Shown here in pieces: positions 43,995 through 56,256 of a stretch of DNA of 64,000 bases. This DNA comes from Tolypocladium sp. Sup5 PDA-1. Taxonomy: Eukaryota > Ascomycota > Sordariomycetes > Hypocreales > Ophiocordycipitaceae. Both the position numbers and the translations under genes were made by a program. The notes beneath the pieces were generated by a model. The model had not been told where the DNA came from. It did not search any database and saw only the letters and a program-made list of their open reading frames with translations. Numbering within the stretch: position 1 is the stretch's first letter; the number at the start of each line of letters is the position of its first letter. The stretch covers positions 496,001 through 560,000 of the forward strand of contig JPHH03000009.1 in NCBI GenBank assembly GCA_000750105.3, in the 5' to 3' direction.

Positions 43995-46133
43995 ATGCAC
44001 GACCTGAGTCTCGGCCTCGGTATGAGACGGGCTCCATACCACCGCCTGTCGAAATCCGTGGACCAGGCTCAACGTATAAACCAAATGGCCCTGCAAGACG
44101 ACCCATACTCCATCAGGCGCCCCTCCAACAAGTCGTCAAAGTCTCTATCATGGCTTCCCTCGAGGCGGAAAGCCTCCAAGGCTCCCGTCATGGTCCGGAG
44201 CGGAGACGACCTCCACCGGATCGTGACCCCACTGCCTCCCGTCCCAGCCGGCCTCAGCAGTTCCTCTTCCAGCACACGGTGCAGCTACGAGAGCCGCGTG
44301 TACAATGTTTCTGGTAAAAGATTGGCCGACAACGATTTCTCTGATGCCACTTCTTTGCACGAGTCCCCGGTCCCACGGTCGAGGTCTCCCCTATCAAGGC
44401 GACTTACTCGATCGCCCCTGGGCTTCTACGAGCGCTTCGCCGAGACCGAAGATGACGAGACGTTGCCCAGACCTGCCTCTGCCTTTTCGCATTCGGACTT
44501 GGTCACAATGTCTGACCAACAACACAACAACCCAACGGCAGCGGCCCAACAAGAGGAGGAATGGTCCGCAAACGTCCGACAGCTGATTCAAGAAACGGAG
44601 CACGCCTTCGAGGCTGTTGGCAACGCCCTCAACGAGTTGCAGCTCACCTCGTGGCTGCTCGAAATTCCTGGACCAGCTGCACCAGCACCGGTTGTCCCGA
44701 GGCATCCTAGGACGAGTCCGCTCTCGCCCGTATCTCCTAGCCACGAGAATCAGAAGCATGGGCTATCTCGCAGGGCAGCGTCGTCTCACAAGATGTCAGT
44801 CTCCAAATCCCAGCGAAAAAGACAGAAGAGAAAGCTCAAACGCGAACTCGTCAGATCCAGCAAACTGCCGGCCAAATCCAGCCGTTGGACGCTTTCGGAG
44901 AGCCTCAGCAACGCCCTCTTGGGCCAACGCTTCAAGCGTATTGTGGCTGATGAGATGCTCACCCCCGCCCGCATGGAGGAGCTGAAAAGGAGACGAGAGA
45001 AGGTCCAAACAGATGCGAGGCTGTTGCTAGACTGTCGACCCTCGAACGAGTCGTTGCAAAGCATATGCACCGACAAGTCGGTCACGCCTGTCGAACCGTT
45101 CCATCTGGAAAGCCTCGTATCGCGCATTGATGCATCAGCTGAAAGGAGTTTGCCAGCTCTTGTCGAGGACAAAAACATGCCTTCGACCGCTCCCTTGGGC
45201 CAGGACGTTGTGCACCGCGACTTTTCGCTACAAAGCAGCGCGTCAAAGGATGACGAGGAGAAAGAAGCAGAAGAGACTGAAGACTTGATGAAGATTGATT
45301 CGTTTGCTTTCCCTACTCCTCCTCCGAGAAATCCTGCACGGATCGCTCTAAAAGCAAGCGTCGATCTGTTACCCACGATACCTGAGATATTTGCCACGGC
45401 GTCCGACGACATGCAACCTCGACGGAGCCAAGATTACAATCGAGATTCCTTTGAGAATGACGAGCTCGTCTACCTCAACGGCACAGTCTTGTCATCGGCC
45501 AACCCGTCGTTTAGACACGGCCCTATCACTTACCAGAAACCGGAGGCGGGCAGGGATGATGTCGATGAGGTTGACGAGACGGTAGACTGGATGGCGTTCC
45601 AGATGGCGATACTGGGAGGCGCTGGTGACTTGGTGTCTGGGATGTACGAGGACGACCAGAATGAGATGGCCGACGAGATGGCCGAGTGGTTCGAGACGTT
45701 TGGCTTCGAGACGCACGGCCAACTTATATCCAGCGGGATTCCTTCGTCACGGGACTCGCAGGACTCTTCGGAGACGATAGTCTCCTCGTCGCCCTCGTCG
45801 ATCAACTCGGACTGCGACCTGCCCATCCCCGTCCTCACCGAGGAACCGGATTACAGCGCATCCGGCCTGCACGGCCTCCACGGCCCCTATGACACGATCA
45901 AGTTCTTCCGCAGCAGCAGCCTGCGCCGCTGGGCGATAGACCGCGAGCCGAAGCGCTACTCCTTGCGAGAGACTGTTCTATCGCCGCCGAAGCCGCTCGT
46001 CGTCGGGGGCGATGCGCCAGGGGACGTGTCGGAGAGTGTCGCGGAGTCGGTGCCCATGGGATGCAATATGGAGCACGACCTGGACGAGTTTTTGCGGTGG
46101 GAGAGGGATAACGTCTATGGCGGAGTTATTTGA
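43995..46133 (+). CDS. Uncharacterised, largely disordered fungal protein
   Basis: A single exon encodes 712 residues. It is Ser/Pro/Arg-rich and probably mostly disordered. Several short segments look structured: WSANVRQLIQETEHAFEAVG, a basic helix SQRKRQKRKLKRELVRSS, the coiled-coil-like ARMEELKRRREKVQTDARLL, and the C-terminal MADEMAEWFETFGFETHGQL and DLDEFLRWERDNVYGGVI. The basic helix could be a nuclear signal. Serine clusters suggest phosphorylation. The length without stops and the codon bias make it clearly coding. I recognise no named family or enzyme motif. Confidence 0.85.
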   Translation: MHDLSLGLGMRRAPYHRLSKSVDQAQRINQMALQDDPYSIRRPSNKSSKSLSWLPSRRKASKAPVMVRSGDDLHRIVTPLPPVPAGLSSSSSSTRCSYESRVYNVSGKRLADNDFSDATSLHESPVPRSRSPLSRRLTRSPLGFYERFAETEDDETLPRPASAFSHSDLVTMSDQQHNNPTAAAQQEEEWSANVRQLIQETEHAFEAVGNALNELQLTSWLLEIPGPAAPAPVVPRHPRTSPLSPVSPSHENQKHGLSRRAASSHKMSVSKSQRKRQKRKLKRELVRSSKLPAKSSRWTLSESLSNALLGQRFKRIVADEMLTPARMEELKRRREKVQTDARLLLDCRPSNESLQSICTDKSVTPVEPFHLESLVSRIDASAERSLPALVEDKNMPSTAPLGQDVVHRDFSLQSSASKDDEEKEAEETEDLMKIDSFAFPTPPPRNPARIALKASVDLLPTIPEIFATASDDMQPRRSQDYNRDSFENDELVYLNGTVLSSANPSFRHGPITYQKPEAGRDDVDEVDETVDWMAFQMAILGGAGDLVSGMYEDDQNEMADEMAEWFETFGFETHGQLISSGIPSSRDSQDSSETIVSSSPSSINSDCDLPIPVLTEEPDYSASGLHGLHGPYDTIKFFRSSSLRRWAIDREPKRYSLRETVLSPPKPLVVGGDAPGDVSESVAESVPMGCNMEHDLDEFLRWERDNVYGGVI

Positions 46134-46784
46134 CCACTGCACCCTATACGTTTTGAGTCGTTACGAGATTGGAGAATACGACATCGTATGTGTATATGTT
46201 TACTTCCGACTGGGCAAGGCCCATGTGGACGCTTAGTTTTGATACCAGATGAGGCAAATACGCAGATACCTAGCTAGCTACGGCTTTTCATTGTCATGAT
46301 TATTGAATGAAATTTAACGAAAAGGGCGTTTCATTGCCGCCAGTCTGTGATGTATGTGGGCCGTCCAGCAAAGCCAAGTTGCTTTAAACCCGCTTGGAAA
46401 CTTGCCTATAGGACTGATGTTTACGATGGCAACCAGCTGTATGTAGGTCGGACAGTGCAATACCGCAAGTGACGTCTGACCCCACAACGGGACGTCCCGC
46501 CACACGCGTAACGTGCCCCTCCACGGGACATGCGACTTCTACTTCAACCTTAACCTCATCTCTCCCTTTCCACCACAACCACCAACCCCGTGCGCAGAAC
46601 CCTCTCGCGCGAAATACACCCGCGCAATACATACCTCGCCACCGCCTGTACCACCTACCGCGAGCACCTCACCCATCCCCCTCCTCCTCCCGCAACGCTC
46701 ATCCCCCCAACCGACCTCGCAAGACCAGCACAGAGCCCCCGGTGCGTACTTCCGTACCGGCAAAGAGAGAACTACAAGGCGAGG
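46134..46784. other. Intergenic, 651 bp
   Basis: It holds the 3' flank of the disordered-protein gene and the C-rich leader of CDC26 (from about 46560). No separate gene was seen. Confidence 0.45.
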
Positions 46785-46997
46785 ATGCTCCGCCGCCCGC
46801 CCACGACCCTCGGCATCACCCCCGAAGACGTCGCCGCCTACGAAGACCGCCGCGCCAGCGAGGCCCTACAGGCCGCGCAACAAGCCCGCGCCGCGCAGAC
46901 CCGGGACCAGCAGCAGCAGCAGCAGCAGCAGGCGGTCGACAGCCCGCGGCGGGCGCGCGAGGAGCGCATCGGGGTGACGAGGCGGACGGGGCGGTGA
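46785..46997 (+). CDS. CDC26: Anaphase-promoting complex subunit CDC26
   Basis: The frame codes for just 70 residues: MLRRPPTTLGITPEDVAAYE, an Ala/Arg helix, eight glutamines from CAG repeats, then REERIGVTRRTGR. The start MLRR-P-T followed by a T-x-E-D-(I/V)-x-x-YE motif is the TPR-binding N-terminus conserved in fungal and animal CDC26, which stabilises the CDC16/APC6 arch of the APC/C ubiquitin ligase. The end (ERIGV) is also typical of fungal members. The frame is open upstream for 65 more codons, but that part is low-complexity Pro/Thr leader, so the MLRRPP start is preferred. An upstream intron cannot be excluded. Confidence 0.72.
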   Translation: MLRRPPTTLGITPEDVAAYEDRRASEALQAAQQARAAQTRDQQQQQQQQAVDSPRRAREERIGVTRRTGR

Positions 46998-47468
46998 GCG
47001 GCTGCGTCAAACATATGATGCGGCGAGGGGCATGAAGAATACTCAAAGGATGGAAGATGGTGCAGGGCGGAGAGCTGAATTTGATGGGATATGACGGGGG
47101 AAGGATCTGGGTGATGGCTGGGAATGTTGGATAATGATGGGGAGGCTGCAATGTGGATATACCAACGGACGGATTTTGATGAACACCATGACTTCACATA
47201 ACATCACAATTCACCTGCCGCTCGTGACTGGCAACCTTGCCATTCATTACTAGCATATTCCCTCGCGTCCGACGGGAGCACTATTCTCTCCTAACCTATC
47301 TCTGGCTCCACGCCACGCACAGCCAGACACGCGAGCCAGCAAACCCATCCTTGTGTCCTTTTATCCCCGCCCGAATTCAATGCAAAAGCCAGATCCATAT
47401 TATACAACGCAGTCCCTCCCACGCTGTGCCTCGCACGCTCGTTATGCCAGTCCGTGGGTCCGTCCCTC
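46998..47468. other. Tail-to-tail intergenic, 471 bp
   Basis: This lies between the convergent CDC26 and CDC1-like genes. It should hold both 3' UTRs; nothing else was seen. Confidence 0.45.
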
Positions 47469-49572
47469 TCAGCCCTTTCTCGCCAGGTACGCCCAAAACA
47501 GAACCGTCATCCATGCAACCCTCCACGTCGTCGTCCACAGCTCCCTCCCTAGCGCCCCGAGCGCGTGCCGCCCCCGCCCCGTCTTCCACTCCTTCTTTCC
47601 GCCGTCGTAGAAGTCGTCGTCGAGCTTGATGCGCGGCCCGCCGCCGCCGCCGCCGCCGTCCTCGCCCGCCCAGCCCCAGCGCCGCGCCTGCTTGCTCTTC
47701 TTAGAAGACCACCTGGCGCCGCCGTTGGAGGTGGTTGTTGAGGAGCTCCGCAGGCCGGACGTGGCTGCCGCGGATAGGGGCGAAGGGAGGTTGTGGTGGT
47801 GGCGCGCCGAGTAGTCGGGCGGTTCGGCCTTTGCCTTGTCTTTGAAGACGGGGAGCACGGTTGCGCGCTGCTTCGGTTCCAGCGCAAAGGGAGGGAGGCG
47901 GAGGACGGGAACGAGGAAGGCCCGTACGGCGAGGAGTACGAGCGAGAGGATGACGTAGGTGACGTATTTCATGTACGTGTGGAACTGGTTCGGCAGCAGG
48001 CAGAGGTGAGTCTGCAGCGTAGCCTCGGGGGCTCCCGGGATTGGCTTCCCATCCGCGCCAACCGGGTTGTAGAGGCTGACCATGACGAAGCCCGGCGTGG
48101 GGACTCCCATGGCCATGCTGAAGCTCTTGACCGTAATCTCCCGCACGTTCTCCTTGGAGCTAGAGTGGACCAGCTCGCAGTGGTCGTGGTCGTCCCCGGA
48201 GAAGACGTGGACGACATTGCCGATGCTCTTGATCAGCTTCACCGAGTCATCCTCGCTCAGCACGTTCTGGTACTGGTAGCCCGCCGACACGCTTATGGCA
48301 TTGCGGTGGTCGGGAATCACGGGACCGGTCTGGCCCTTGGCCGGCTTCGTCGGCGGCCAATGCTCGCGATACGGGCCGCAGGGCGTTCCTGGGTCGCGGT
48401 ATAGCGGAACGTGGGTAAGGAGGATGGTGGGAAAGTCGGCTACCCCAGGGCCAGGATCCTTCGGCCAGCGGGTCAAGTCTGCGTTTTCCGCATCCTCGAC
48501 CTTGTGTCCAAACGTTAAATCCCTGTCAATGTCGTGCCAGACACTGAGCTCCGCCTGGACCGCCTTTCTCTTGGTAGCTTGGACCCCGTCCAGGAACTCG
48601 TTGACAGGCCCGTAGATCGGTAGCAGGTCGTGGCTGTTCTTAAACGAGGACGTGCCGGCGCTCAGCGAGACGGTGTCCACCGACACAATGGTATGGTTCC
48701 CGACAACGTCCACTCGATTAACGTCGCCAAAGAAGGCGCTGAAGCGGTCTCGCACAGGGAGCTGGATCTGCGCGCCGAACCCCAGGTCGTGGTTCCCCGG
48801 CAAGCTCGCAACCAGCTTTCTCCCCCTCTGCCACGGCCCCGGCGCGTCGCCGCCGGCGTTCCAGTTGCTGAAGAAGATGTCGCTGAAGCGCTGATACTCG
48901 CGCAGCCAGTAGTCCTCGCCGTACTTGCGGTGCCACGTCCGCACATACTTCTTCTCCTCGCCGGAGCGGCCGCTGCCCCATTTGGGGTCCACAAACTCCC
49001 CGTGCCGCGTCTTCCACTCGCGCCCGCCGTCGAAGAGGTCTCCGAGGAAGAACAGGCTGTCCGGGTGCAGCTGGCGCTGGAGCGCCGTGTAGCTGCGCCG
49101 CATGTAGTTGTCGGTGACGAGCACCGTGAGCGGGTTCAGCGGCCACGGGCGGCCTGGATACGAGTGCGGATCGATGATTTGCGGGTCGGCGACGAATATC
49201 AGGTGGTGAGGCTTCGCATCTTTGGGCTGATGAGGGTGATGCCGAGTCAGCAACGACGACGACGACGCACGCATACATGCACCGCAGACGTACCCAATTC
49301 TCCCAGTTCCGCCACGCACAGTCCTCGACTTTGCTGTCAAACACCCAGCGCTCCCCCCACAGCAGCACCACCATCCACACGAGCACCAGCGCGTGCGGGA
49401 AGCTCAGAAGCCGGCGTGGCGCCAGATTCCTGCGCACCTGGTGCAGCGCGCCCAGGGCCAGCACCGTCGCGCGCTGCCTCCCTGGCCCGCGCGACCACGT
49501 CGCCAGCACCTGCGCGCGCCGCCACACGGCGGCGTAGAACTTGTCCAGCATGGACACTTCGTGGCGGGCCAT
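47469..49572 (-). CDS. Cdc1/Ted1/PGAP5-type metallophosphoesterase, ER/Golgi membrane protein
   Basis: Two exons (49572-49294 and 49226-47469, intron 67 nt, donor GTACGT) give 678 residues. An N-terminal membrane helix (FPHALVLVWMVVLLWGERWV) precedes the calcineurin-like phosphoesterase core: VADPQI, GDLFDGGREW, LPGNHDLG, LTHVPLYRD and FSGDDHDHCE, all metal-ligand motifs. A second hydrophobic stretch YVTYVILSLVLLAVRAFLV follows, then a Ser/Gly-rich loop with eight glycines and a final hydrophobic end. Relatives remove ethanolamine phosphate from GPI-anchor mannoses (Mn-dependent) to allow ER exit. Yeast Cdc1 and Ted1 are two paralogous relatives, and I cannot say which this matches better. 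Confidence 0.9.
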
Positions 49573-50266
49573 CGTCTATCTGTGCGCCGCCATAACCCCC
49601 CGACACACGGCGAGGACCGCGAGAGGCGCCGCCAGCTGGAGAGCTTGGCGACGGGAGTAGACGAGGGGCGCGAGACGAGAGGCGCGTCGACCGAGACGAG
49701 GGGTAATCAGAGGCCGATGAAGCCGGAGTAGACAATGAAGCGTAAAAACTGCAGCCTTACGCGCTCAACGAGAAGCACAAATGCTGGTGAATGCTGCAGT
49801 AAGGAGTACGAGTAGAAGCTGGATTGACAGCTGTTGGAAAGGGATGAAGTGGAGGTGGAGGGAGATCTCCATTGAGGCTGTGGTCCAGGCCAGCCTAGTG
49901 GTTATTTTAGGTGCAGCCCTTGCCCGCCCCCAGAATTCCTAGTGGACCCCCTGGCTCGTGCCTGGCCCGACCAAGCCAACCTCCCTAGTGCCGAGCATCG
50001 CGGAGACGCTACAAGCGACATGAAAGACGTTGGCTTTGCTGCAAGGAACAATGCACAGGTCCTTTCATATTCCTCATATTTACTACACAAACAATGCTAT
50101 ACAAGTCACGTTGCTCCCTCTTTTGCCTCCCCTTCCCAAACGCCGTCGTATGCAAAGCCAAACTGAACGCTCGGCCCGGTAGACAAAGCAACGCGATAAT
50201 TAAATCGTCTCGCTGTCGTCACGTCATGGCGGCCAAGCTTCACCCAAATCTGGTGTCTCCATACCC
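49573..50266. other. Intergenic, 694 bp
   Basis: It contains the promoter of the CDC1-like gene and the 3' flank of the PhoD-like gene, both minus-strand. No gene was recognised. Confidence 0.45.
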
Positions 50267-53200
50267 TCATCTCCTCGGATACTCCTCCTCGTCTTCGTCG
50301 CTCTGCATATCTTCCTCTTGCTCAACCGGTCTCATCTTGGCTGGCTTCTTCCGAAGGCTAAACAGCCTCTTAAAGCCGCTCGGCCCCGGTTCTGCCCTCT
50401 TTTGCGCCAGTTCGTCTTCCGCCGGATCATACTCATACTGCAGTCGGGGCACGAGCAGTCGGTACGGCACCGTGATGCCCGTTGGATCCTTGGCATTGAC
50501 CTCGACGTTCAGGGTAATGTCCAGGCCCCCTTCCAGGTCCACCTCGTACTTGTCAGCCTTGCGCATCTGCTTCGTCGACAGCCCAGTTGGAGTTCTGTGG
50601 AAGGGTCGCATAATGGGAGCGTCAGGCTCGTTCGCTGGGACAGGCGGTCGAGTACCAATCGTTTGCGCTCTCCCCGGCGGCCGGGCAACAAAGTACGAAT
50701 CGTCGCCTTCCGCGTACTCGTCATGCGTACCTCCCCCACGGAGGCCAGAAGGACGAGCTGCCGGAGGAGGGTGAGCTGGATGACCCAAGTACTCGTCCTC
50801 GTCACTCTCGACACCCCATTGACCGTTGATGCCGCCGTCGTCAGGCCGGCTCACGTTGCCGCGTCTCCCAAGGCCGAAGAATCCTCTCTTCTGAGTTTCG
50901 CCACTGCCGAGTGACAATGTGCGGGTAAGTTTTCCAGGCCGCTCAGCATCAGAGGAGGCCCGTCGCGAGAAGCTGCGGAACAGACCTATACCGCCCGACA
51001 CGGGTGGGCGAGGACCTCGAACCGAGTCCCGGGCTCCATCAAACCGATTCGGCGTAGATTTATTCCTCGAAGAAAATCTCCGAAGAATGCCCCCTCCTGC
51101 GGCTGGCGGTGGACTTGGGCTTCTATCGTAAGCCGACAGTGGCGGCGTCGGAGGCGGCGTGCTACCCGGCGACCATTGACGGATGGAGCACCAGTTTCGA
51201 TGAGGGAGAAGGTGTTTGTTGTTTCTCGGCTTGCCATCGACCCCGTGCTGGAACATGGGAATCATGCTCTCGTCTGTCTGCTTGTCGAAGTGGTGCACCT
51301 TGTTTCGTTTGTTGAGAACATCTGCCATCAGGTCCGACGGCGGCGTGTTGGCCATGGCAGAAGAGATGATGTTCGGCATATACCTGGGGTCCCTGTGCTT
51401 GGCCAAGCCAAGTTTCGGGTTCGAGTAGAATTGGCCAACGGCAGCCAGATGCACGTCACCACTAGTTACGAAAGTCAGCAAGCAAGACGACATGGAGATT
51501 CAACCCTCAGCGTGCCTACCTCAACATCGTGATTCGGAGCGACTTGTCAATAGCCAAGTCCTGCAAATCTTCAAGAATGATGCTCCGCTCGTGTTTATGG
51601 TTCTTGGCAGTCCAGTGGTCGTTGAGGTCGTCCAGCACTTCAACCCCGCCGTCAATGTTGTTGAGGGCTTTGCCAAAAACACCAGTTCTGCCCAGCGCCT
51701 TGACGGGGTTCATGAGTCTCGAGGTCAAGCTAAGCTTGTCAGCAATAATCCCACGCGTCTAGTAATGCATTGGCAACTCACATGTTCTCTAGCCAGACCA
51801 GTCGGGGATAGGCGATGGGGACCGCGACCAGCACGAGAAGGTGTTCGACCTGACCCCGTCTTACCTCGGCGTATAGGCGGTTCATGATCTTCTCCCATGT
51901 TCTGTCCTGAACCACGTCATGCTCGGTCCTCTCTGTACGACAGTCGACAGCGAGCAACGCAACTTTTCCACCCAAAGACACAAACAAGCTCCGGCTCAGT
52001 TCGTTGATATAAGGACCCGGTTGGAGTCCCAGGACCCAGCTTGGTTCAGAGTTTTCCGTCTCGCTAACCAGGCTCTGGTGTTGGAAGAGCATATAATACT
52101 TGAAAGCCACAGCCCCAAGTCCGCAGAATACGGGCGAGTTCATGTCGTGATGGGGATAAGAGCCGTAGCCATCAAATATGTCATGGTCGTCGTACATGTT
52201 GACCATTGGAATCTGAGACGTGGCCAGTCCAAACAGCCCCTGAGAAAACCACATGCAGTAGCGCTCCAAGTAAAACTCCTCCATCTCGCTCTGCATTTCA
52301 GCAGTGAAAGGCGCGTTGTGCTTTTGAAGGGGATTCCTAATGTCGAGCCACTCGTCAAACAGCTCACACTCGTCCGCCGCGCAATCGTTGTAAATCTGAT
52401 CACCACCGCCAACCATGACGTGGAATGGCTGCGTCTGGTGCGTGTTCAACACATCGCGCCACATCGGGTCCGGTCCACTCAGCTCATCCGGCTTGGCACT
52501 GGCGCTGAAGCCGTTGCAGCTGTAGAACATGATGTTCATGGCCTGGTCGCGAGCTGGAACCCAGAACCCCATGCAGGGCCCGCGGTTGATGCGGTAGGCG
52601 ATGCGCTGCTGCTTGTCTCGCAGCTCGACTTCGATATTGAACCGCCAGAATGTGCAGCCCCGCTCAACGTGAAGACGGAAGCCTCTGACGTCCTTGTATT
52701 TCTGCGTCTTCTCGCCGTCAATGTCAACGGCCTTTCTCCGACGAGAAAAAGACCCCGGCAGATCCGTCGAGCCATCCGCTGGCGGCACGTCAGGCGGACT
52801 TCTTGTTGTCTCGAAGAGGCCATTGTCGGTTTCGTCTCGGGAGAGGTCCTTGGCTTCTTCCAGGTGTTCCACTGGTCGCACGTATAGGGTCTCGCCCTTT
52901 CGGCCCAGCTTTGGATGGCCAGAAATTGGGTCGACATACTCCGGTGACAAGTCTCCATTCACCTGGTGAGGCGGCGGAGGCAGTAATCCGATGTCCTGGA
53001 CAAAGAGACGAAGGATCGGGGCAATCTCATAAGACGACTCGGAGTCCTCGGTGACGATCATGATGCTGCCTCTCCATATCTCACGCTCGGACACAGACAT
53101 GGATCTCGTCGGAAACTTTTCACGCCGAATGCCGCAGTATCTCAGGAGCGGGCCGCACTTTAGATACAGAGGTGGCTTAAATCGCGTAGGTGCTAACATG

Positions 53201-55143
53201 GTCAGCCGGTTCCTCCGCAAAGTTGGACAAAGCAACTTACCATTCGTATCATCATACTCCCCGTCGAAAGCCTCGGCTTTGCGCTGCCTAGACGTGTGGC
53301 TGCTGCTTCGCCCCCGGCCACCATCCTCCCACCACGGCTTGTTCTTATCAGTCGTCGGCAGCTTCTCGGTGCTGAGATCCAAGAGTGCTCCGGACAGCGT
53401 CCCAGTCGTGCCCTTTTTCCACTCATCCAACCATTCGGGCGGCTTGTACAAGCCTTCACCGGGTTGCATGTCTTCGCGTTTATTGTACAGCATGCCCGAA
53501 ACGCGGTGGTGCTGAGAGTCGTCTGAAGAGTGGCCACTGTCCTGTCGTTCCAGCCGCCTTCGCGCCGCTGCTGCATCCTGAGGTGCTGGAGGCGGTGTCT
53601 CAACCGCCTGCTCTTGGCCCAGATCTTGGCCCCTAGCTGCCATCGGAACGTGCTCCTCGGGAAACTCGTGCTCTCTGCCATAAATGGGCTCCGTGGCGTG
53701 ACGTCGGATTTCCTGGACGGGTTTCTCCGCAGCCCACTTCCGGAAACCCTGGTTCCCATCACGGACTGGTGGACCCCTTGCGTCCGGTGAAGATGGTATG
53801 GGAGGAAGCTCCTTGTTTCGAGCCGATAGGGGAATGGCCTTGGCCGTAATTTCAGCCGGAGCCGCTAGAGGGGCCTGCCTCGAGACAGAAGGCATTCTCT
53901 CTGCGCCTTGAGGCTGTTGATACCGGGTGTCTCCAGGAGGCTCTTTTCTCAGTTTGTTGCTCCCGCTGCGAGTCAGTGAGAAGCCACCGCCACTCGTAGC
54001 AGGCGCTGCTGGACGTGCCTCTGTCCTCGCCGACGACGCCTCATTTCGCGCAGCACGCTCACGGAAGCTCAGGTTTCGCTTAGGAACCCCAGGCTCAGCA
54101 TCAACCGGCCTCTGGGACGGGACCATGTCTTGAGGCGGGATGACGTTGTACTCGTAGTCGACCCGCTCATGCGGTGGGTATTGAGCAGGCGGGGGGTCTC
54201 GAGTCGATGGCGCTCTCTGCACAACAGCTTCCTGGGGTATGGGAGCTGCTACAGGTACCACAGCAGCTGGCTGGACTGGTGCTGCTTGGTAGATGTCGCG
54301 ATCGACGAGTTGGCGCTGGTCGGGAGTCCGAGTCTGTTGGCCAGTAGGGGAGTCGCCCGCTTTCATCGCAGCCCTCTGCCTGGCTCGTTGCTCCGCCGCC
54401 TCCACCCGGGCTCTCTTTTCCTCTTTTGTCATGCTATCGAGCGTCAGCTCAAGCCTTTGGAGAGGTGATCGGTCGTTTGCGAACTTCCTGCGGCGCTCTG
54501 ACGACCCAGCAACAGATGGTCTCCTTGACTGCGCAGCCATGTCTTGAGGTACAGCTGCTCCATCCCTCCTAGACGACACATCGTGAACCGTCCGCCGGGA
54601 TGCGCCTGGCGGCGCATCGCGCCTCGTGGTATAGTATCCTTCGGGGTCCATTTCCTCTCCCGGGACTTGAGGAAGGGCACGCGGTTGAGGAGGTCTGGTG
54701 TTTGTCGGAGCAGTATAGGTGTAGGGCAGCCCGCCATTGCCATGTGGATGGCGGTAGCTGACGGGTGGACCTCGAGGCACGTCGGGTGCAGCTGGCGGAG
54801 TCGCAATCGAAGGGACGTCATAGTCGGTGGACGTGCGATTGGAACGAGACATGCGTTCAGGTGCATCCAAGACCGGCTCTTGGCCCGCACCTCGCTGGTA
54901 TGAAGGCGGCCTGGGAGCTAGGCCCTGGCCAGCGAAGCTCGACGCTGAGGGCGAGTGGGGACTGAATGTGGACTCGGTGTTTGTCGTCTGGACTGAAGCA
55001 CGGTTCGTCTTGCGAGGAGGCTGAGCGTCTAGAGACTGGCGGTGGTCGGGCGGAGGGTAGTCGTCATACTGGTCGGTGGACATGCGCCGCTGCTCTCTGG
55101 CGACCTTGGGGTCGGGGAGCTGGCCCCAGTACGGCGCTGACAT
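50267..55143 (-). CDS. PhoD-like phosphatase-domain protein with long disordered N-terminus
   Basis: Four exons (55143-53241, 53192-51782, 51729-51520, 51461-50267) give 1572 residues. Introns are 48, 52 and 58 nt; the first keeps the frame open when retained. Residues 1-620 are disordered, rich in Pro, Arg, Gln and Ser, with a likely coiled region LDSMTKEEKRARVEAAEQRA. The middle (about 640-1230) is the PhoD-like metallophosphatase: FYSCNGFSASAKPDELSGPD, VGGGDQIYND, NMYDDHDIFDGYGSYPHHD, ALLAVDCRTERT and HWTAKNHKHER. The C-terminal 330 residues are again disordered with SPGSTPPPTPPLSAYDRSPS. Bacterial PhoD enzymes cleave phosphate esters with Ca/Fe. The fungal members are intracellular and of unknown substrate. 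Confidence 0.9.
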
Positions 55144-56183
55144 GATGATGCTCTCGCGACTCGGCGCAGAATATGGACGGCGGTCAAGATGTGCGATGCC
55201 GAGCTGGTATGTAATGTTATGTACAAAGTGTTTGTGTTGTAATAAAAAAAAAAGTCAAGTTGTTGGGCAGGGCAGAAGCTTCTCTTGTTTCGTATAGTCA
55301 TATGTTTCGCCTGCCAGCTCAGCGCACGGGGCTCATGCAAGCTGCCATGCTAGTCGATGCTGTGCAGGCACAAACGGCGTCCTCGCAGAGCTGCAGGCGG
55401 CCGCAGCGTTTTGTCGACGACTCAGCCAGCTAGGAAATGGAGAGGTTGTCGTCCTCGTTTGCGGGCGGAAGATGGGCCGTTGCGCAAGGATTCCAAGGTG
55501 TCGGCGATGCACGATCCTGGCCGGTACAAGCCGCTGGAGCTGGCTCTGAGTCGACAGAGCAGCTGCAACTCGTCGAGGTGGAAACCGGGCAAGGTCTCAC
55601 TGGCGCCGATGCTTTGTTCTTGGGTTCCTGCTGGGCACCAATGGGTCTCTGGCGGACTGCGCTGAAAGAAGCGGTCGGGCGAGGCGAGGCGTTAGTCCTG
55701 GTCCATCGACGGCCCTCGAGTTGCCGGGTGGGGGGAGGACGAGTAGACCTGGAAAATGGGTGGCTGGTGAGCCCGATGACTGAGGATGCAAGGTACCGAC
55801 GAGGTCGACCAGTTTTACGAGGCTGGGGACAGGGGTGGTGATTCAGAAGGGGGCCAATTGAAAAGGAAAAATAGGCAGCGGCGCACAGACGGAGGAACAA
55901 TACGGATACTTGTGCAGCTGCCGTGGAATTACTTTGTACGAGAACAAATGCTGCTCGACTTTTCAGAACATGCTCTCAAACGGCCCGGCGGCATCATGGG
56001 CAACGGTCCTGAGGCGCCAATCGACTCCACCTAACCGGTATGCGGGAAGGCCCGACGGTCGTGTGTAACTTCCGCAACGTCCTCTAGGCTAACGTTGCAA
56101 ATACAGCGGCCGCTGACATCATCAATCAACGGGCCGCCCCGTACCACAAGAGCCACTCATGTGCGCTACCGCAACGTTTTCCG

Positions 56184-56256
56184 AATCTGGAACTTGAACT
56201 CGGCCCGAAAAGCAGCAAAACGACAGCATTTGGATGCCGTCTGGAAACTAATGGCC
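56184..56256 (-). repeat. Diverged repeat, copy A (coding-like on the minus strand)
   Basis: This block aligns without gaps with 56790-56862 at roughly 70% identity by eye. Read on the minus strand it gives QTASKCCRFAAF and ends FQIR. Confidence 0.5.
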
